From Acidobacteriota bacterium (GTDB lineage Bacteria > Acidobacteriota > Terriglobia > UBA7540), in the NCBI GenBank assembly GCA_021838785.1, contig JAKCCV010000008.1:78512-142511 (forward strand): a DNA stretch of 64,000 nucleotides, in the 5' to 3' direction. Both the position numbers and the translations under genes were made by a program. Every line of letters begins with the position of its first letter. The stretch's first letter is position 1. Of this stretch, positions 18,327 through 26,546 are shown in pieces. Below the pieces are notes generated by a model, which was not told the origin of the DNA, ran no database searches, and saw nothing but the letters and a program-made list of their open reading frames with translations.

Positions 18327-18992
18327 ATGCGAACCGTTTTGAACTGGGTGATGGTCGTGGGCATAGGAGTTCTGATGTCGCCACCGCTGTGGGCACAGAC
18401 TTCCTTGGCGCAGGCGCAATATCAATACACCATCCCCGAGGGAACCGAGTTTAAGCTGGTCCTCCATACCGAGATCAACTCGAAACGATCTCGCAAGGGC
18501 GACGTGGTCATCTGCACGTTGCTTGATCCAGTCTATGTGGAGGATCGGTTGGTGTTGCCTCGAGGGATTCGCGTTTACGGACACATCACGGAGATTCATC
18601 CGGCTCGCCGGCGCGGCAAAGGCGGCTTCGTTTATGTGGAGTTCGACTCCCTCGAGTTGCCGAGCGGCCAGAAAGTTGCCCTCATGGGCTCGCTCACCGA
18701 GGTTTTCTCGAGCGTGGGCAAGAGCGGCTCGAAGGTGGGCCCAGAAGGCAATCTGCGGGGCGGCTCGGCCAATCGCAAAGAGCAGCTCGCGTTATTTGCG
18801 GCACCGACGGCGGCAGGGGCCGTCGGGGGCGTGGGACCTGGAATCGCTGCGGCAGCGGGTGGGCTGGCGGCGGCGCTACTTCTCCCCCACGGTAAGCAAG
18901 CCAAACTGTTGGCCGGCTCCCTGATTGGCATGCGCCTCGACCAAGATTTAACAATCACGCTTCCGCCTCCCAAGCACCCTCTGCGCTACTGA
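18327..18992 (+). CDS. Exported protein with TrbI/VirB10-like beta domain, unknown function
   Basis: A 221-residue protein with a Sec signal (MRTVLNWVMVVGIGVLMSPPLWAQ). The mature part begins with PEGTEFKLVLHTEINSK, then GDVVICTLLDPVYV, LPRGIRVYGHITEI and SLELPSGQKVALMGSL. These features are shared, in the same order, with the N-terminal half of the PEGA protein at 48851. The pattern resembles the VirB10/TrbI-type beta domain (an opening PxGT, then a 'lPxGs...G' turn), so a periplasmic structural role is likely. A Gly/Ala-rich stretch (AAGAVGGVGPGIAAAAGGLAAALLL) may be membrane-associated. GGGGAG lies 6 bases before the ATG. No specific function can be assigned. Confidence 0.75.
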   Translation: MRTVLNWVMVVGIGVLMSPPLWAQTSLAQAQYQYTIPEGTEFKLVLHTEINSKRSRKGDVVICTLLDPVYVEDRLVLPRGIRVYGHITEIHPARRRGKGGFVYVEFDSLELPSGQKVALMGSLTEVFSSVGKSGSKVGPEGNLRGGSANRKEQLALFAAPTAAGAVGGVGPGIAAAAGGLAAALLLPHGKQAKLLAGSLIGMRLDQDLTITLPPPKHPLRY

Positions 18993-19086
18993 TACTTTTG
19001 CCCGCATGGGTTCCTGCCTTTCGATAATCCTTTCGTTGGGATGGCCGGGGGAAGCTGTCGGCTTTGGGGCGTCCGCGGACTTAAAG

Positions 19087-20250
19087 TTATCGTTTCCGTT
19101 TACCGCCCGCAGCGGAATGGGGCGAAGCGCGGCGTCGCGCCATCGCGGGGCGGACGGGACGCGGAGGGTAAAGCCGCGAGGTTTCCGGCAAACGAAACAA
19201 GTAAGAAACGGGTACAAGCTGAACATCCGCCTCCGCCAAGCGGGGCAGAAATTCTTTGAGGGCCCGGATGGTCGTCGGGTGAGGGTGCCCGATGGCGATG
19301 GCGACCCCTTGGCGCTCAACAACCTTCTCAAGCTCCCGCAGTTGGCCGAGCGTATAAGGAACAGTTTGTCTGTCATCCAGGAACACAGAACGAAAAGCGG
19401 CGGGCACTCCCGCCTTTCGTGCGGCTTCCCAAGCCACACTCGAACCGATGGTGCGGCTGTCCACAAAATAGAGATGGCGGCCGGCCAACACTCGCATAAC
19501 GTCGGCCATCAGCACGGGATCCGACGTGGCGAGCGACCCTTGATGATTGTCCACGCCCCGGATATGAGGCACTGCTTCGAGGTCGGATTCCACCAGCCGT
19601 TCCACAACGCGCGCGCTCATGCCCACCCGGATTTCTTCCGGAGACCCTCGAATGCCCGGCCGAGGGATCGGCTGCATGGGCAAATGGAGCATCACTTCTC
19701 GTCCGGCGTGAAAGGCTATATCAGCCGTCTCGACCGAGTATCGCAAGCGAGGCAGGACTGAGAAGGTGAGCGAGTAAGGGAGGGCCACCAGTTCGCGCGC
19801 CGCCTGCTCATTGGCCCCCAGGTCATCAATGATAATGGCTACGCGCAGCAGGCGGGGAACCTCACGGACGCGCCACTCTGTTTCCCAAAGGCGGCCTTCC
19901 TTGATCCGAATCACGATCATCGGCTCACCCTGCGCCGGCCGGAGCAGCGAGGATTTCACCTGAAGACCACGATGAGCAGCCTCGTGCTCCAGGGCGCGCG
20001 AGACCGGCCTGACCGCAGACGGCTCCGCCAACACCTCAATCGGCCATGCACCCCTGCGAGGTGGGAATTCTCCTTCCGCCGACCCCTTGACCCAGACCTC
20101 ATTTCCCCCGGCTCGGAGCGCAGCCTCCCGCAGGAGCGCGAGCGCCGTTCTGCGGCTGATTCGAGCCTCGGAGCGTCGTATTTGCTGGGGGGGGCGGCAT
20201 GAAGTCGCCAACAAGACCAGCGCAAGGACAACACCCGCCCTGCCCTTCAT
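19087..20250 (-). CDS. Divergent polysaccharide deacetylase family protein (YibQ-like), probable lipoprotein
   Basis: Envelope protein of the PF04748 family, 387 residues from the ATG at 20250. That start gives a lipoprotein-like signal (MKGRAGVVLALVLLATSC), whereas the longer frame adds 22 polar residues. The deacetylase-like barrel motifs are intact: AIIIDDLG, MLHLPMQP, GVDNHQGSLAT, YFVDSRTIGSS, RSVFLDD and IAIGHPHP. In many bacteria this gene follows envC and a C-terminal processing protease. Here it follows a ctpA-like gene, with about 70 bases between the stop of that gene and this start, so a role in peptidoglycan remodelling or its control is likely. The C-terminus is Arg/Lys rich. Confidence 0.88.
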   Translation of the reverse strand: MKGRAGVVLALVLLATSCRPPQQIRRSEARISRRTALALLREAALRAGGNEVWVKGSAEGEFPPRRGAWPIEVLAEPSAVRPVSRALEHEAAHRGLQVKSSLLRPAQGEPMIVIRIKEGRLWETEWRVREVPRLLRVAIIIDDLGANEQAARELVALPYSLTFSVLPRLRYSVETADIAFHAGREVMLHLPMQPIPRPGIRGSPEEIRVGMSARVVERLVESDLEAVPHIRGVDNHQGSLATSDPVLMADVMRVLAGRHLYFVDSRTIGSSVAWEAARKAGVPAAFRSVFLDDRQTVPYTLGQLRELEKVVERQGVAIAIGHPHPTTIRALKEFLPRLAEADVQLVPVSYLFRLPETSRLYPPRPVRPAMARRRASPHSAAGGKRKR

Positions 20251-20319
20251 GGCCAGAACGGTGGACGAGCGGTGCGACGGCCCACCCACAGGTTGACATC
20301 GCGGCTCACGGGCCAAGAC

Positions 20320-21531
20320 TTAGGCGGCCTTTGCTGAAGGAGTCTTCTGGCTAAGAATCTCAAGCGCCTTTTGAAGCTGAAGGTCGTTTTTGCCCCCCAT
20401 TTGAGTCGGTGAAAGGGGCTCTTGATATAAGGCAGCCTCGTGGCTTGTGGCCGGCTGAATAACGTTGGGAGTGACGCCGCGTCCTGCTATCACCTGGCCG
20501 TCCGGCGTGTAGTACTTGGCCACGGAAAGCAGCAAGGCGGAGCCGTCACCCACGGGAATCAACTGCTGGTAAACGCCCACGCCAAAGGTGGGCTCGCCTA
20601 CCACGTTGCCACGGTGGTTATCCAAAATCGCCGCGGCCACGATCTCTGCGGGTCCTGCGGTGGACATGTTCGTCAGTACCACCAAGGGCAGGTTGGTGAT
20701 CTGCTTGGAGGGTTGAGCCATCACATCCCGCCGAGGGAAGCGCTGGCCGTAGAGATAGGTGATGAGGCCGTGGCCCAAAAAGAGGTTGGCGGTTTCCTCG
20801 CCTTCCTTCTCGCTTCCTCCCGCGCAATCTCGCAGGTCAAGCACAATTTGGTTGGCGCCTTGGGCGATGAGTTGTTTAAGGTCGGCGGCAATTTCTCGGG
20901 TTTTCCCCGGGCTGAAGGTAAGGACATGGAGATACGCCGTGTGACCGTTGATCATCTTGGCCTCGACGGGCGGCGGCGGGAGAATCTCTCGCGTCAGCGT
21001 CAGCTTCAGCGGAGCGCCACGGTTAGCGCGAATGATGGATAAATGCACCGGCGTTCCCGGAGGGCCGTCAAGAATCCGATCGAGCTGAATGACGGAGAGT
21101 CCGTGCGTGGGGCGATCCTCTAGCGTGTCAAGCAGGTCGCCCGGCTCAACGCCAGCCTTCGCTGCCGGGCTTCCCGGTAGCACGGAAACAATGGTGGTGT
21201 ATCCCATTCGCTTGGAGAGATAAAGGCCAACCGTGCCCGGCCCGGGTTGGGGATGGGCAAGATATTCTTTATACTCCTTGGCCGTAAAGTAGGTGCTGTA
21301 GGGATCGAGCGCGGAGAGCAGACCGCGAATGGCGCCTCGCGTGACCTTCTTCAGATTGGGCTGCGTCACATATTCCTGCTGGATGCGGGACAAGACCTCG
21401 CCATAAACGCCGAGGTCTCGGTAAGTTTGATCGTCCCTGGCTTGAGACTTGCTGAGAACCGCCCCCATGGCTGCGTAAAGTAGCAGCCCGCAGGAAATCG
21501 AAATCAGAATGAGACGCGCTCTTTTGGCCAT
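20320..21531 (-). CDS. S41-family C-terminal processing protease homologue, catalytic dyad lost (pseudoprotease)
   Basis: CtpA-like architecture, 403 residues from the ATG at 21531 (GGGGAG 4 bases upstream). There is an N-terminal signal or anchor (LILISISCGLLLYAAMGAVL), a PDZ domain (~100-185, GDLLDTLEDRPTHGLS) and the S41 core with IVLDLRDCAGG and VVGEPTFGVG. In active enzymes the nucleophile lies three residues before the Glu of SASEI and the general-base Lys 25 residues later in FGKG. Here those positions are Gly293 (STAGPAEI) and Val318 (TFGVGV), with the 25-residue spacing preserved. Both catalytic residues are gone while the fold motifs are kept, so a scaffold or regulatory role is inferred, possibly with the deacetylase-like protein encoded after it. 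Confidence 0.88.
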   Translation of the reverse strand: MAKRARLILISISCGLLLYAAMGAVLSKSQARDDQTYRDLGVYGEVLSRIQQEYVTQPNLKKVTRGAIRGLLSALDPYSTYFTAKEYKEYLAHPQPGPGTVGLYLSKRMGYTTIVSVLPGSPAAKAGVEPGDLLDTLEDRPTHGLSVIQLDRILDGPPGTPVHLSIIRANRGAPLKLTLTREILPPPPVEAKMINGHTAYLHVLTFSPGKTREIAADLKQLIAQGANQIVLDLRDCAGGSEKEGEETANLFLGHGLITYLYGQRFPRRDVMAQPSKQITNLPLVVLTNMSTAGPAEIVAAAILDNHRGNVVGEPTFGVGVYQQLIPVGDGSALLLSVAKYYTPDGQVIAGRGVTPNVIQPATSHEAALYQEPLSPTQMGGKNDLQLQKALEILSQKTPSAKAA

Positions 21532-21551
21532 CAGGCTCCCCACACTCCTTC

Positions 21552-21591
21552 GGTGGCTTCTTCGCCACCCGCGGATTTCTTCATTATAGCA
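21552..21591 (-). promoter_or_regulatory. Extended -10 promoter and leader hairpin of the S41-like gene
   Basis: Minus strand TGCTATAAT (21591-21583), a perfect extended -10, would start transcription near 21576, 45 bases before the ATG. In this leader GGTGGC (21552-21557) and GCCACC (21564-21569) form a 6-bp perfect hairpin. No good -35 box is seen, as is usual for extended -10 promoters. Confidence 0.5.
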
Positions 21592-21746
21592 TTCCCTCGA
21601 TGTTAGATGCACAATTCCCCGATTTTGCATGGTTGGCTAATTGAGGGTGGCGAGTCGCAACCGAATTCGCCTGGGGACATTGCTCGTCCGAGCAGAGGGC
21701 GAGCGCGTCTCGCGGTCGAGGCGAAAGCAACCGTTTCCGCAGCCGC

Positions 21747-22334
21747 TTACAGGCCACCAAAGCGCAGCACAATGCCCGTCGAGATGCGGAGATGCGTGTG
21801 ATGGTCGGGATTCAGGTGAGCACGCAGCCAGTCCGCCTGAATGGCGCGCACCCAGAGCGGCCCGAAGATTTTGACGTCCAAGCCGCCGCCCAGCGCCGTG
21901 GCGAGGGCATTGCCGGTGGTGATAATCGGAGGGCAAGTAACCCCGATAACCTGAATGCAGGCAGGAACGCTGAACCGGTTGGTGCCGTGGACCACGCCGA
22001 CGAGCGCATGGGCAAAGGGAATGACGCGAGGGATTCCGTGAATGGAGATCTGCGGCCCGAAGAGAGCGGTCGTCTGGGCCTCTTGATATCCGAAGGGCGA
22101 ACCGTACTGCCGGCTGACGTCAGCCACGATGCCAAGCCAAGGGGCGAAGCCGCCCTCCACAGATGCATCCCAGCCGTTCAGGTTGAAGCTCGGACCGGTT
22201 GAGCTGGAAGGGGTATTTTGCTGGGCGCGAACCAAGGTGTAGCCGCCAAAAAGCGCCACGCGCGGGATGAGCTGCGCTCGCAAAGCCGGCGCCAAACCGA
22301 AAAGCAAAAGACCAGCCGCCATCAGCTTTCGCAC
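21747..22334 (-). CDS. Outer-membrane beta-barrel protein, unknown function
   Basis: A 195-residue exported protein: signal peptide MRKLMAAGLLLFGLAPALRAQ, then alternating hydrophobic and polar strands such as RVALFGGYTLVRA, WLGIVADVSRQYG and LRISTGIVLRFGGL. It ends in an aromatic/leucine-rich final strand. The pattern is that of small OmpA/OmpW-like eight-strand barrels common in acidobacteria. Two Cys (ACIQVIGVTC) could form a loop disulfide. The gene is alone on the minus strand between the S41-like promoter region and the arsA unit. Confidence 0.75.
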   Translation of the reverse strand: MRKLMAAGLLLFGLAPALRAQLIPRVALFGGYTLVRAQQNTPSSSTGPSFNLNGWDASVEGGFAPWLGIVADVSRQYGSPFGYQEAQTTALFGPQISIHGIPRVIPFAHALVGVVHGTNRFSVPACIQVIGVTCPPIITTGNALATALGGGLDVKIFGPLWVRAIQADWLRAHLNPDHHTHLRISTGIVLRFGGL

Positions 22335-22505
22335 GCTCTGCCTCCTTACAATCGCCGTTTCCGTGGCCGCGCCACTCCGCGGGGCTCATGGGGCGAGGCC
22401 GGGGGCGACATCAAATTCGGCATTCGGGATGCAAAAGTTCTCCCCTCGGAGCCGGGTTCAGCATCCGAGTTACGGGCCAGGTCCGGACGACACGCTGCCG
22501 GCTTT

Positions 22506-22769
22506 TCAGTCTTGGATGCGGATGCGTCGCATGCCGGGAGCCGGCCGCGGCTCCTTGCGCAGCCACTCGATGGTTTCGTCAAGCAGCGAGCGCATGGCTT
22601 CCAGCACTTCGATGCCGGCGTTCCGCAGATGCCGCGCCGAGGGTGGCAGCGGCCCGCGCGAGCGCGCCAACAGCGGCCGAAGCCCGCGCAGCAGGGAGCG
22701 CAGGCATTCCGCCGCCGCGTCTTCCGGCGCTTCACTTCGAGGTCGGGTTCTCCGTTTTGGATTCGGCAT
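22506..22769 (-). CDS. Small helical protein overlapping the end of the ArsA-type ATPase gene
   Basis: An 87-residue protein, no family recognised. The ATG at 22769 is chosen because GGGGAGGAG stands 3 bases before it, one of the strongest ribosome sites in the window; the start lies 38 bases inside the end of the ATPase gene. After a basic start (MPNPKRRTRPRSE) the chain is predicted largely helical and amphipathic: AAAECLRSLLRGLRPLLARS and GIEVLEAMRSLLDETIEWLRKE. Coupling to the upstream ATPase suggests a partner or regulator, which is inference. Confidence 0.6.
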   Translation of the reverse strand: MPNPKRRTRPRSEAPEDAAAECLRSLLRGLRPLLARSRGPLPPSARHLRNAGIEVLEAMRSLLDETIEWLRKEPRPAPGMRRIRIQD

Positions 22770-23952
22770 TGCTCCTCCCCATGATGACGACCAGTTCACC
22801 ATTGCGCACGCGGGCGCTCAGCGGCTCACAGCGCGCCACCCGCTGGGGCAGCGCGATGTGTCGCTTGTAGCCTCCCACGCGGATGACCAGCTCGTCAAGC
22901 TTCTTGTAAAGGTCCACCTGTTCGGCGCTCACAAACGGCAGACGCATCTCCAGGTGGTAATTCCCGTTGACCTTGCGAAAACGGTAGGGGGGCTGGTCAA
23001 AGAATTGCTTCGCCGGATCGCGCGACCCATAGAGTTCCTTGCCTAGCCGCTTCAGCCGCTCCGTGCCCAGGACCTCATCTTGGAATAACGGCACGCGCCA
23101 AACGGGCACCGGCGCAAAGAATTCCTCGACAGCGCGAATCCACCGTTCCTGGGTTTCCTTCCAGGCGCTGAAAAATCCCCCCTCCATCCCCTCCGGCAAA
23201 ATGCGATTGATGATCACCGCGTCCACGGTCAGCCCATAGAGACAAAAATAGGTGAAGGCCCGCTGAGTCTCTTTAAGAACCACTTTCTCCGGGTTCGTGA
23301 CCAACCGCACGGTGGTGATTTTCGGATCGCCCAATACCTTATCAATCCCGCAGAGTTTGTGGTGCAAGTCCTCAAGATTGGCGAAGTATTCTTCCTGCGG
23401 CAGCGGGAGGTTGGCAAACTTCTCGATCATCGGCCGCACCATGCGCGCCACGCGCCGTTCCAGCTTGAAGATTTTCGCCATATACCATTCGAGCGTGGTG
23501 GGAATGCTGACAAAGCGCAAGGATTCCCCGGTGGGGGCGCAATCCAGCAGGATCACGTCAAAGCTTTTCTCCCGCACGTATTGGTTGACGTAAAGCAGCG
23601 AGCTGACTTCCTCCATGCCCGGGAAGACGGCCAACTCTTCCGCCAGCGTTTGTTCAAGCCCCGACACGTTCAACAGCGCCGAAACATACGCATACACCGA
23701 ATCCCAGTGGCGGCCAATCTCCTCCAGCACATCCACTTCCTGAATCCAGACGTTCTTCGCCACCTTGAGCGGTTGGCTAGTGGAGCGGTCCATCAAGTCT
23801 TGGCTCACGTCAAAGGCGTCTCCCAACGAGTGAGCCGGATCCACCGACATCACCAGCGTTCGATAGCCGCGCCGCCCGAGTTCCAGCCCCGTCGCGGCTG
23901 AAATGCTGGTCTTGCCGACTCCGCCCTTGCCCGTGTAGAGAATAATCCTCAA
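22732..23952 (-). CDS. ArsA/Get3-family ATPase
   Basis: Soluble P-loop ATPase, 406 residues. The deviant Walker A KGGVGKTS is at residues ~9-16, switch I SVDPAHSLGDAFD at ~36-48 and switch II region LLDCAPTGESLRF at ~134-146. The C-terminal part (FRKVNGNYHLEMRLPF...VDLYKKLDELVIRVGGYKRHIALP) resembles the small alpha-crystallin-like domain fused to many bacterial ArsA-like ATPases. It is a single-copy, half-length enzyme, 4.6 kb from the ars operon, so a role in arsenite pumping is unlikely. A function in protein targeting or envelope assembly is possible but unknown. The start is TTG at 23952 with AGGAG 6 bases upstream. Confidence 0.88.
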   Translation of the reverse strand: MRIILYTGKGGVGKTSISAATGLELGRRGYRTLVMSVDPAHSLGDAFDVSQDLMDRSTSQPLKVAKNVWIQEVDVLEEIGRHWDSVYAYVSALLNVSGLEQTLAEELAVFPGMEEVSSLLYVNQYVREKSFDVILLDCAPTGESLRFVSIPTTLEWYMAKIFKLERRVARMVRPMIEKFANLPLPQEEYFANLEDLHHKLCGIDKVLGDPKITTVRLVTNPEKVVLKETQRAFTYFCLYGLTVDAVIINRILPEGMEGGFFSAWKETQERWIRAVEEFFAPVPVWRVPLFQDEVLGTERLKRLGKELYGSRDPAKQFFDQPPYRFRKVNGNYHLEMRLPFVSAEQVDLYKKLDELVIRVGGYKRHIALPQRVARCEPLSARVRNGELVVIMGRSNAESKTENPTSK

Positions 23953-24245
23953 TTTCGTCTCCTATTCAATTACAGTTTACTTCACTAGGAACCGCGCTTG
24001 CTGGCTGCGCGCTTACCTTTGGTTGGATGCGACAAATGTCGCCCGCGTCCATAGCACCCTGCTCAAGGAAGCCGCGATGGCACGAGGACGAACGGCGAGG
24101 CGGAGCACAGCTTTTTGAAGCAGACGGGAAAAGCCGCAACCCTCGCCGTTGCTGCCGCCAGACGATTGCCATGATTTGCCCCCGCGGGCGCGGAAAGTCG
24201 CCGGGGGTTGGGGGAAACTTTTGTCTCGGTTGAAATGCCAGCCCC

Positions 24246-25508
24246 TCAAAACGCGAGGTACACAGGATTCTCGAGGATTTGCCGGAGGGTTTGGAGGAAT
24301 TGCGCGCCGGTCGCGCCATCCACGACGCGGTGGTCGCAGGAAAGGGTCAGGCGGCAGCGGGTGCCGATTTCAATGCGACCCTCGGAGACGACGGGGCGCT
24401 CATCCACTGCCCCCACGGCGAGGATGGCGGCCTCGGGCGGGTTGATGACGGCGGAAAACTCCTGAATGCCCATCATGCCGAGGTTGGAAACGCTGAACGT
24501 TCCCCCGACGTACTCTTCCGGCTTCAGCTTGCGCTCGCGGGCGCGGGCGATCAGCTCTTTCGACTCAGCCGATATCTGCTGCAAGCTCTTGCGGTCGGCG
24601 TCGCGAATGACGGGGGTAATCAAGCCGCCCTCCACGGCCACGGCCATGCCGATGTGGATGCGGTTGTGGAATCGAACGGCTTCACCCAGGAAACTGGCGT
24701 TGACCTGCGGGTGCTGGCGCAACGCGGCGGCACATGCCCTAAGAATGATGTCGTTGTAGGAAAGCTTCAAATGGGGGTCGAGTGTGTTGGCAGACTCGCG
24801 CAGTTCTTTGGCGCGGCGCATGTCCACCTCAATGGTGAGATAAAAATGCGGAATGGGGCCAAGGCTCTGCGCCAAGCGCTGGGCGATTACCCTTCGCATG
24901 GAACTCAGGGGTTCGTCTCGGAAGTCCGGGCCGGCGGGCGCGGCAATAGGAATCGGGGCGCGCCGAGGCTGAGCCGCCGCCGCCTCCACATCGCGACGAA
25001 CAATGCGTCCGCCGGGGCCTGACCCTCGTAGTTGATTCAGGTCGAGGCCGGATTCCTGGGCCAACCGCCGCGCTAATGGCGAGGCCAAAACACGGCCGCC
25101 GGCCGCCGCGGCAAGAGGAGCGATCGAGGGAGCGCTGGGCTCTTCTTTAGCGGGAGCAGCCTCGGTGAGCGATGTCGGCGGGGCAGGTTCAGCGGAGGCG
25201 GTTTTTGATTCCGCCTGCTTGGGGGTACCGGTTGGCGCGGCAGAAGGAAGCACGGCGGAAAGGTCTTCGTCCGCCTTCCCAATCACCGCGATGATCTGGC
25301 CGACGACCGCCGAGGTTCCTTCGTCCGCCAAAATCTTTCGCAGCACGCCCTCACCCATGGCCTCGACTTCCATGTTGACCTTGTCGGTCTCAATTTCGAC
25401 GAGGGCGTCACCGCTGGCCACGGCGTCGCCTTCCTTCTTGAGCCACTTCAGAATTTTGCCCTCCGTCATAGTGTCGCTGCCCTTGGGCATCAGAACGCGG
25501 GTGGCCAT
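24246..25508 (-). CDS. pdhC: Dihydrolipoamide acyltransferase, E2 of a 2-oxoacid (pyruvate) dehydrogenase complex
   Basis: E2 core, 420 residues. A single lipoyl domain (residues 1-80) has the lipoylated Lys in EIETDKVNMEVEA; an Ala/Pro-rich linker follows. The peripheral-subunit-binding domain (VLASPLARRLAQESGLDLNQLRGSGPGGRIVRRDVE) lies at ~140-175. The catalytic domain ends with SCDHRVVDGATGAQFLQTL, carrying the catalytic His and Asp. It is the third gene of pdhA-pdhB-pdhC, separated from pdhB by 24 bases. No E3 (lipoamide dehydrogenase) is in the window. The substrate could also be a branched-chain 2-oxoacid, since E1 is of the alpha2beta2 type used by both. Confidence 0.93.
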   Translation of the reverse strand: MATRVLMPKGSDTMTEGKILKWLKKEGDAVASGDALVEIETDKVNMEVEAMGEGVLRKILADEGTSAVVGQIIAVIGKADEDLSAVLPSAAPTGTPKQAESKTASAEPAPPTSLTEAAPAKEEPSAPSIAPLAAAAGGRVLASPLARRLAQESGLDLNQLRGSGPGGRIVRRDVEAAAAQPRRAPIPIAAPAGPDFRDEPLSSMRRVIAQRLAQSLGPIPHFYLTIEVDMRRAKELRESANTLDPHLKLSYNDIILRACAAALRQHPQVNASFLGEAVRFHNRIHIGMAVAVEGGLITPVIRDADRKSLQQISAESKELIARARERKLKPEEYVGGTFSVSNLGMMGIQEFSAVINPPEAAILAVGAVDERPVVSEGRIEIGTRCRLTLSCDHRVVDGATGAQFLQTLRQILENPVYLAF

Positions 25509-25532
25509 GCTTCAACCTCGGATTGAACGTAT

Positions 25533-26513
25533 TTACGCTTTGTACAGCACTCGAAGGACAGCTTGCTTAACCCGTTGCGCATCGGGGAAGGCCATGTGCT
25601 CCAGGGTTTTGTTGTAAGGCGTGGGAACGTCTGCGCCCGTCACCCGAAGGATGGGTGCGTCAAGATAATCGAAGGCTTGCTGCTGAAGAATATCCACGAT
25701 TTGCGCCCCCACCCCGCAGAACGACCAACCTTCTTCCACAATCACGGCGCGGTTGGTTTTTTTGACCGATTGGAGGAGCGTTTCCGTGTCAAGGGGCCGC
25801 AACGTGCGTGGGTCAATCACCTCCGCGTCAACGCCTTCTGCCTCCAGTTCGTTGGCCGCTTGGAGCGCGACATGAAGCATCTTGGAGTGAGCAATTACCG
25901 TCACATCCTTGCCGGGGCGCTTGATTTCCGCGACGCCCAAAGGGATGGTGTATTCGCCTTCCGGAACCTCACCCTTCATCCCGTAAAGCACTTCGGACTC
26001 AATGAAAACCACCGGGTTGTCATCCCGAATGGCCGACTTGAGTAAGCCTTTGGCGTCGGCGGGAGTGGAGGGCATCACCACCTTCAGCCCCGGCACATGG
26101 CAATACCAAGCCTCAAGCGATTGCGAGTGTTGGGCGGCAAGCTGATGCGCCGAGCCGCCCGGACCCCGAAGCACCATGGGCACGCCAAACTGTCCGCCGG
26201 ACATGTAGAGCATTTTAGCGGCGCCATTGACCACCTGATCGAGAGCCAGGATGGAGAAGTTGAAGGTCATCACCTCCACAATGGGGCGCAACCCGGCCAT
26301 CGCCGCGCCCACTGCCAAGCCCGTAAAGCCGAGCTCCGCAATGGGCGTATCCAGCACCCGCTGCGGCCCAAATTCGGCAAGCAACCCGCGACTCACTTTG
26401 TAGGCGCCGTTGTACGCTCCCACTTCCTCGCCCAGCAGGAAGACGCGCTCGTCGCGCTGCATCTCCTCCCGCATGGCCTGATTCAGGGCCTCACGATATT
26501 GCATGACCGGCAT
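25533..26513 (-). CDS. pdhB: E1 beta subunit of pyruvate (2-oxoacid) dehydrogenase
   Basis: Transketolase-like beta subunit, 326 residues. Conserved blocks: LGEEVGAYNGAYKVSRGLL, DTPIAELGFTGLAVGAAMAGLRPIVEVMTF, GPGGSAHQLAAQHSQSLEAWYCHVPGLKVVMPSTPADAKGLL and a C-terminal EEGWSFCGVGAQIVD. It forms the thiamine-diphosphate site together with the alpha subunit encoded just upstream, 33 bases away. Start ATG 26513. Confidence 0.95.
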   Translation of the reverse strand: MPVMQYREALNQAMREEMQRDERVFLLGEEVGAYNGAYKVSRGLLAEFGPQRVLDTPIAELGFTGLAVGAAMAGLRPIVEVMTFNFSILALDQVVNGAAKMLYMSGGQFGVPMVLRGPGGSAHQLAAQHSQSLEAWYCHVPGLKVVMPSTPADAKGLLKSAIRDDNPVVFIESEVLYGMKGEVPEGEYTIPLGVAEIKRPGKDVTVIAHSKMLHVALQAANELEAEGVDAEVIDPRTLRPLDTETLLQSVKKTNRAVIVEEGWSFCGVGAQIVDILQQQAFDYLDAPILRVTGADVPTPYNKTLEHMAFPDAQRVKQAVLRVLYKA

Positions 26514-26546
26514 GAAACGTCCTCCTTGGCGCGTTTCGGAAAGCCT

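Noticed and set aside
22346..22735. Cys-rich 129-codon minus frame
   Set aside because: The cysteines come from reading the small helical gene (22506-22769) in another frame; its codon pattern and ribosome site favour the latter.
22732..23952. ArsA as part of the arsenic resistance system
   Set aside because: It is 4.6 kb away on the other strand with other genes between, is the half-size form and lacks an adjacent arsD or arsB; it is treated as an ArsA/Get3-like ATPase of unknown role.
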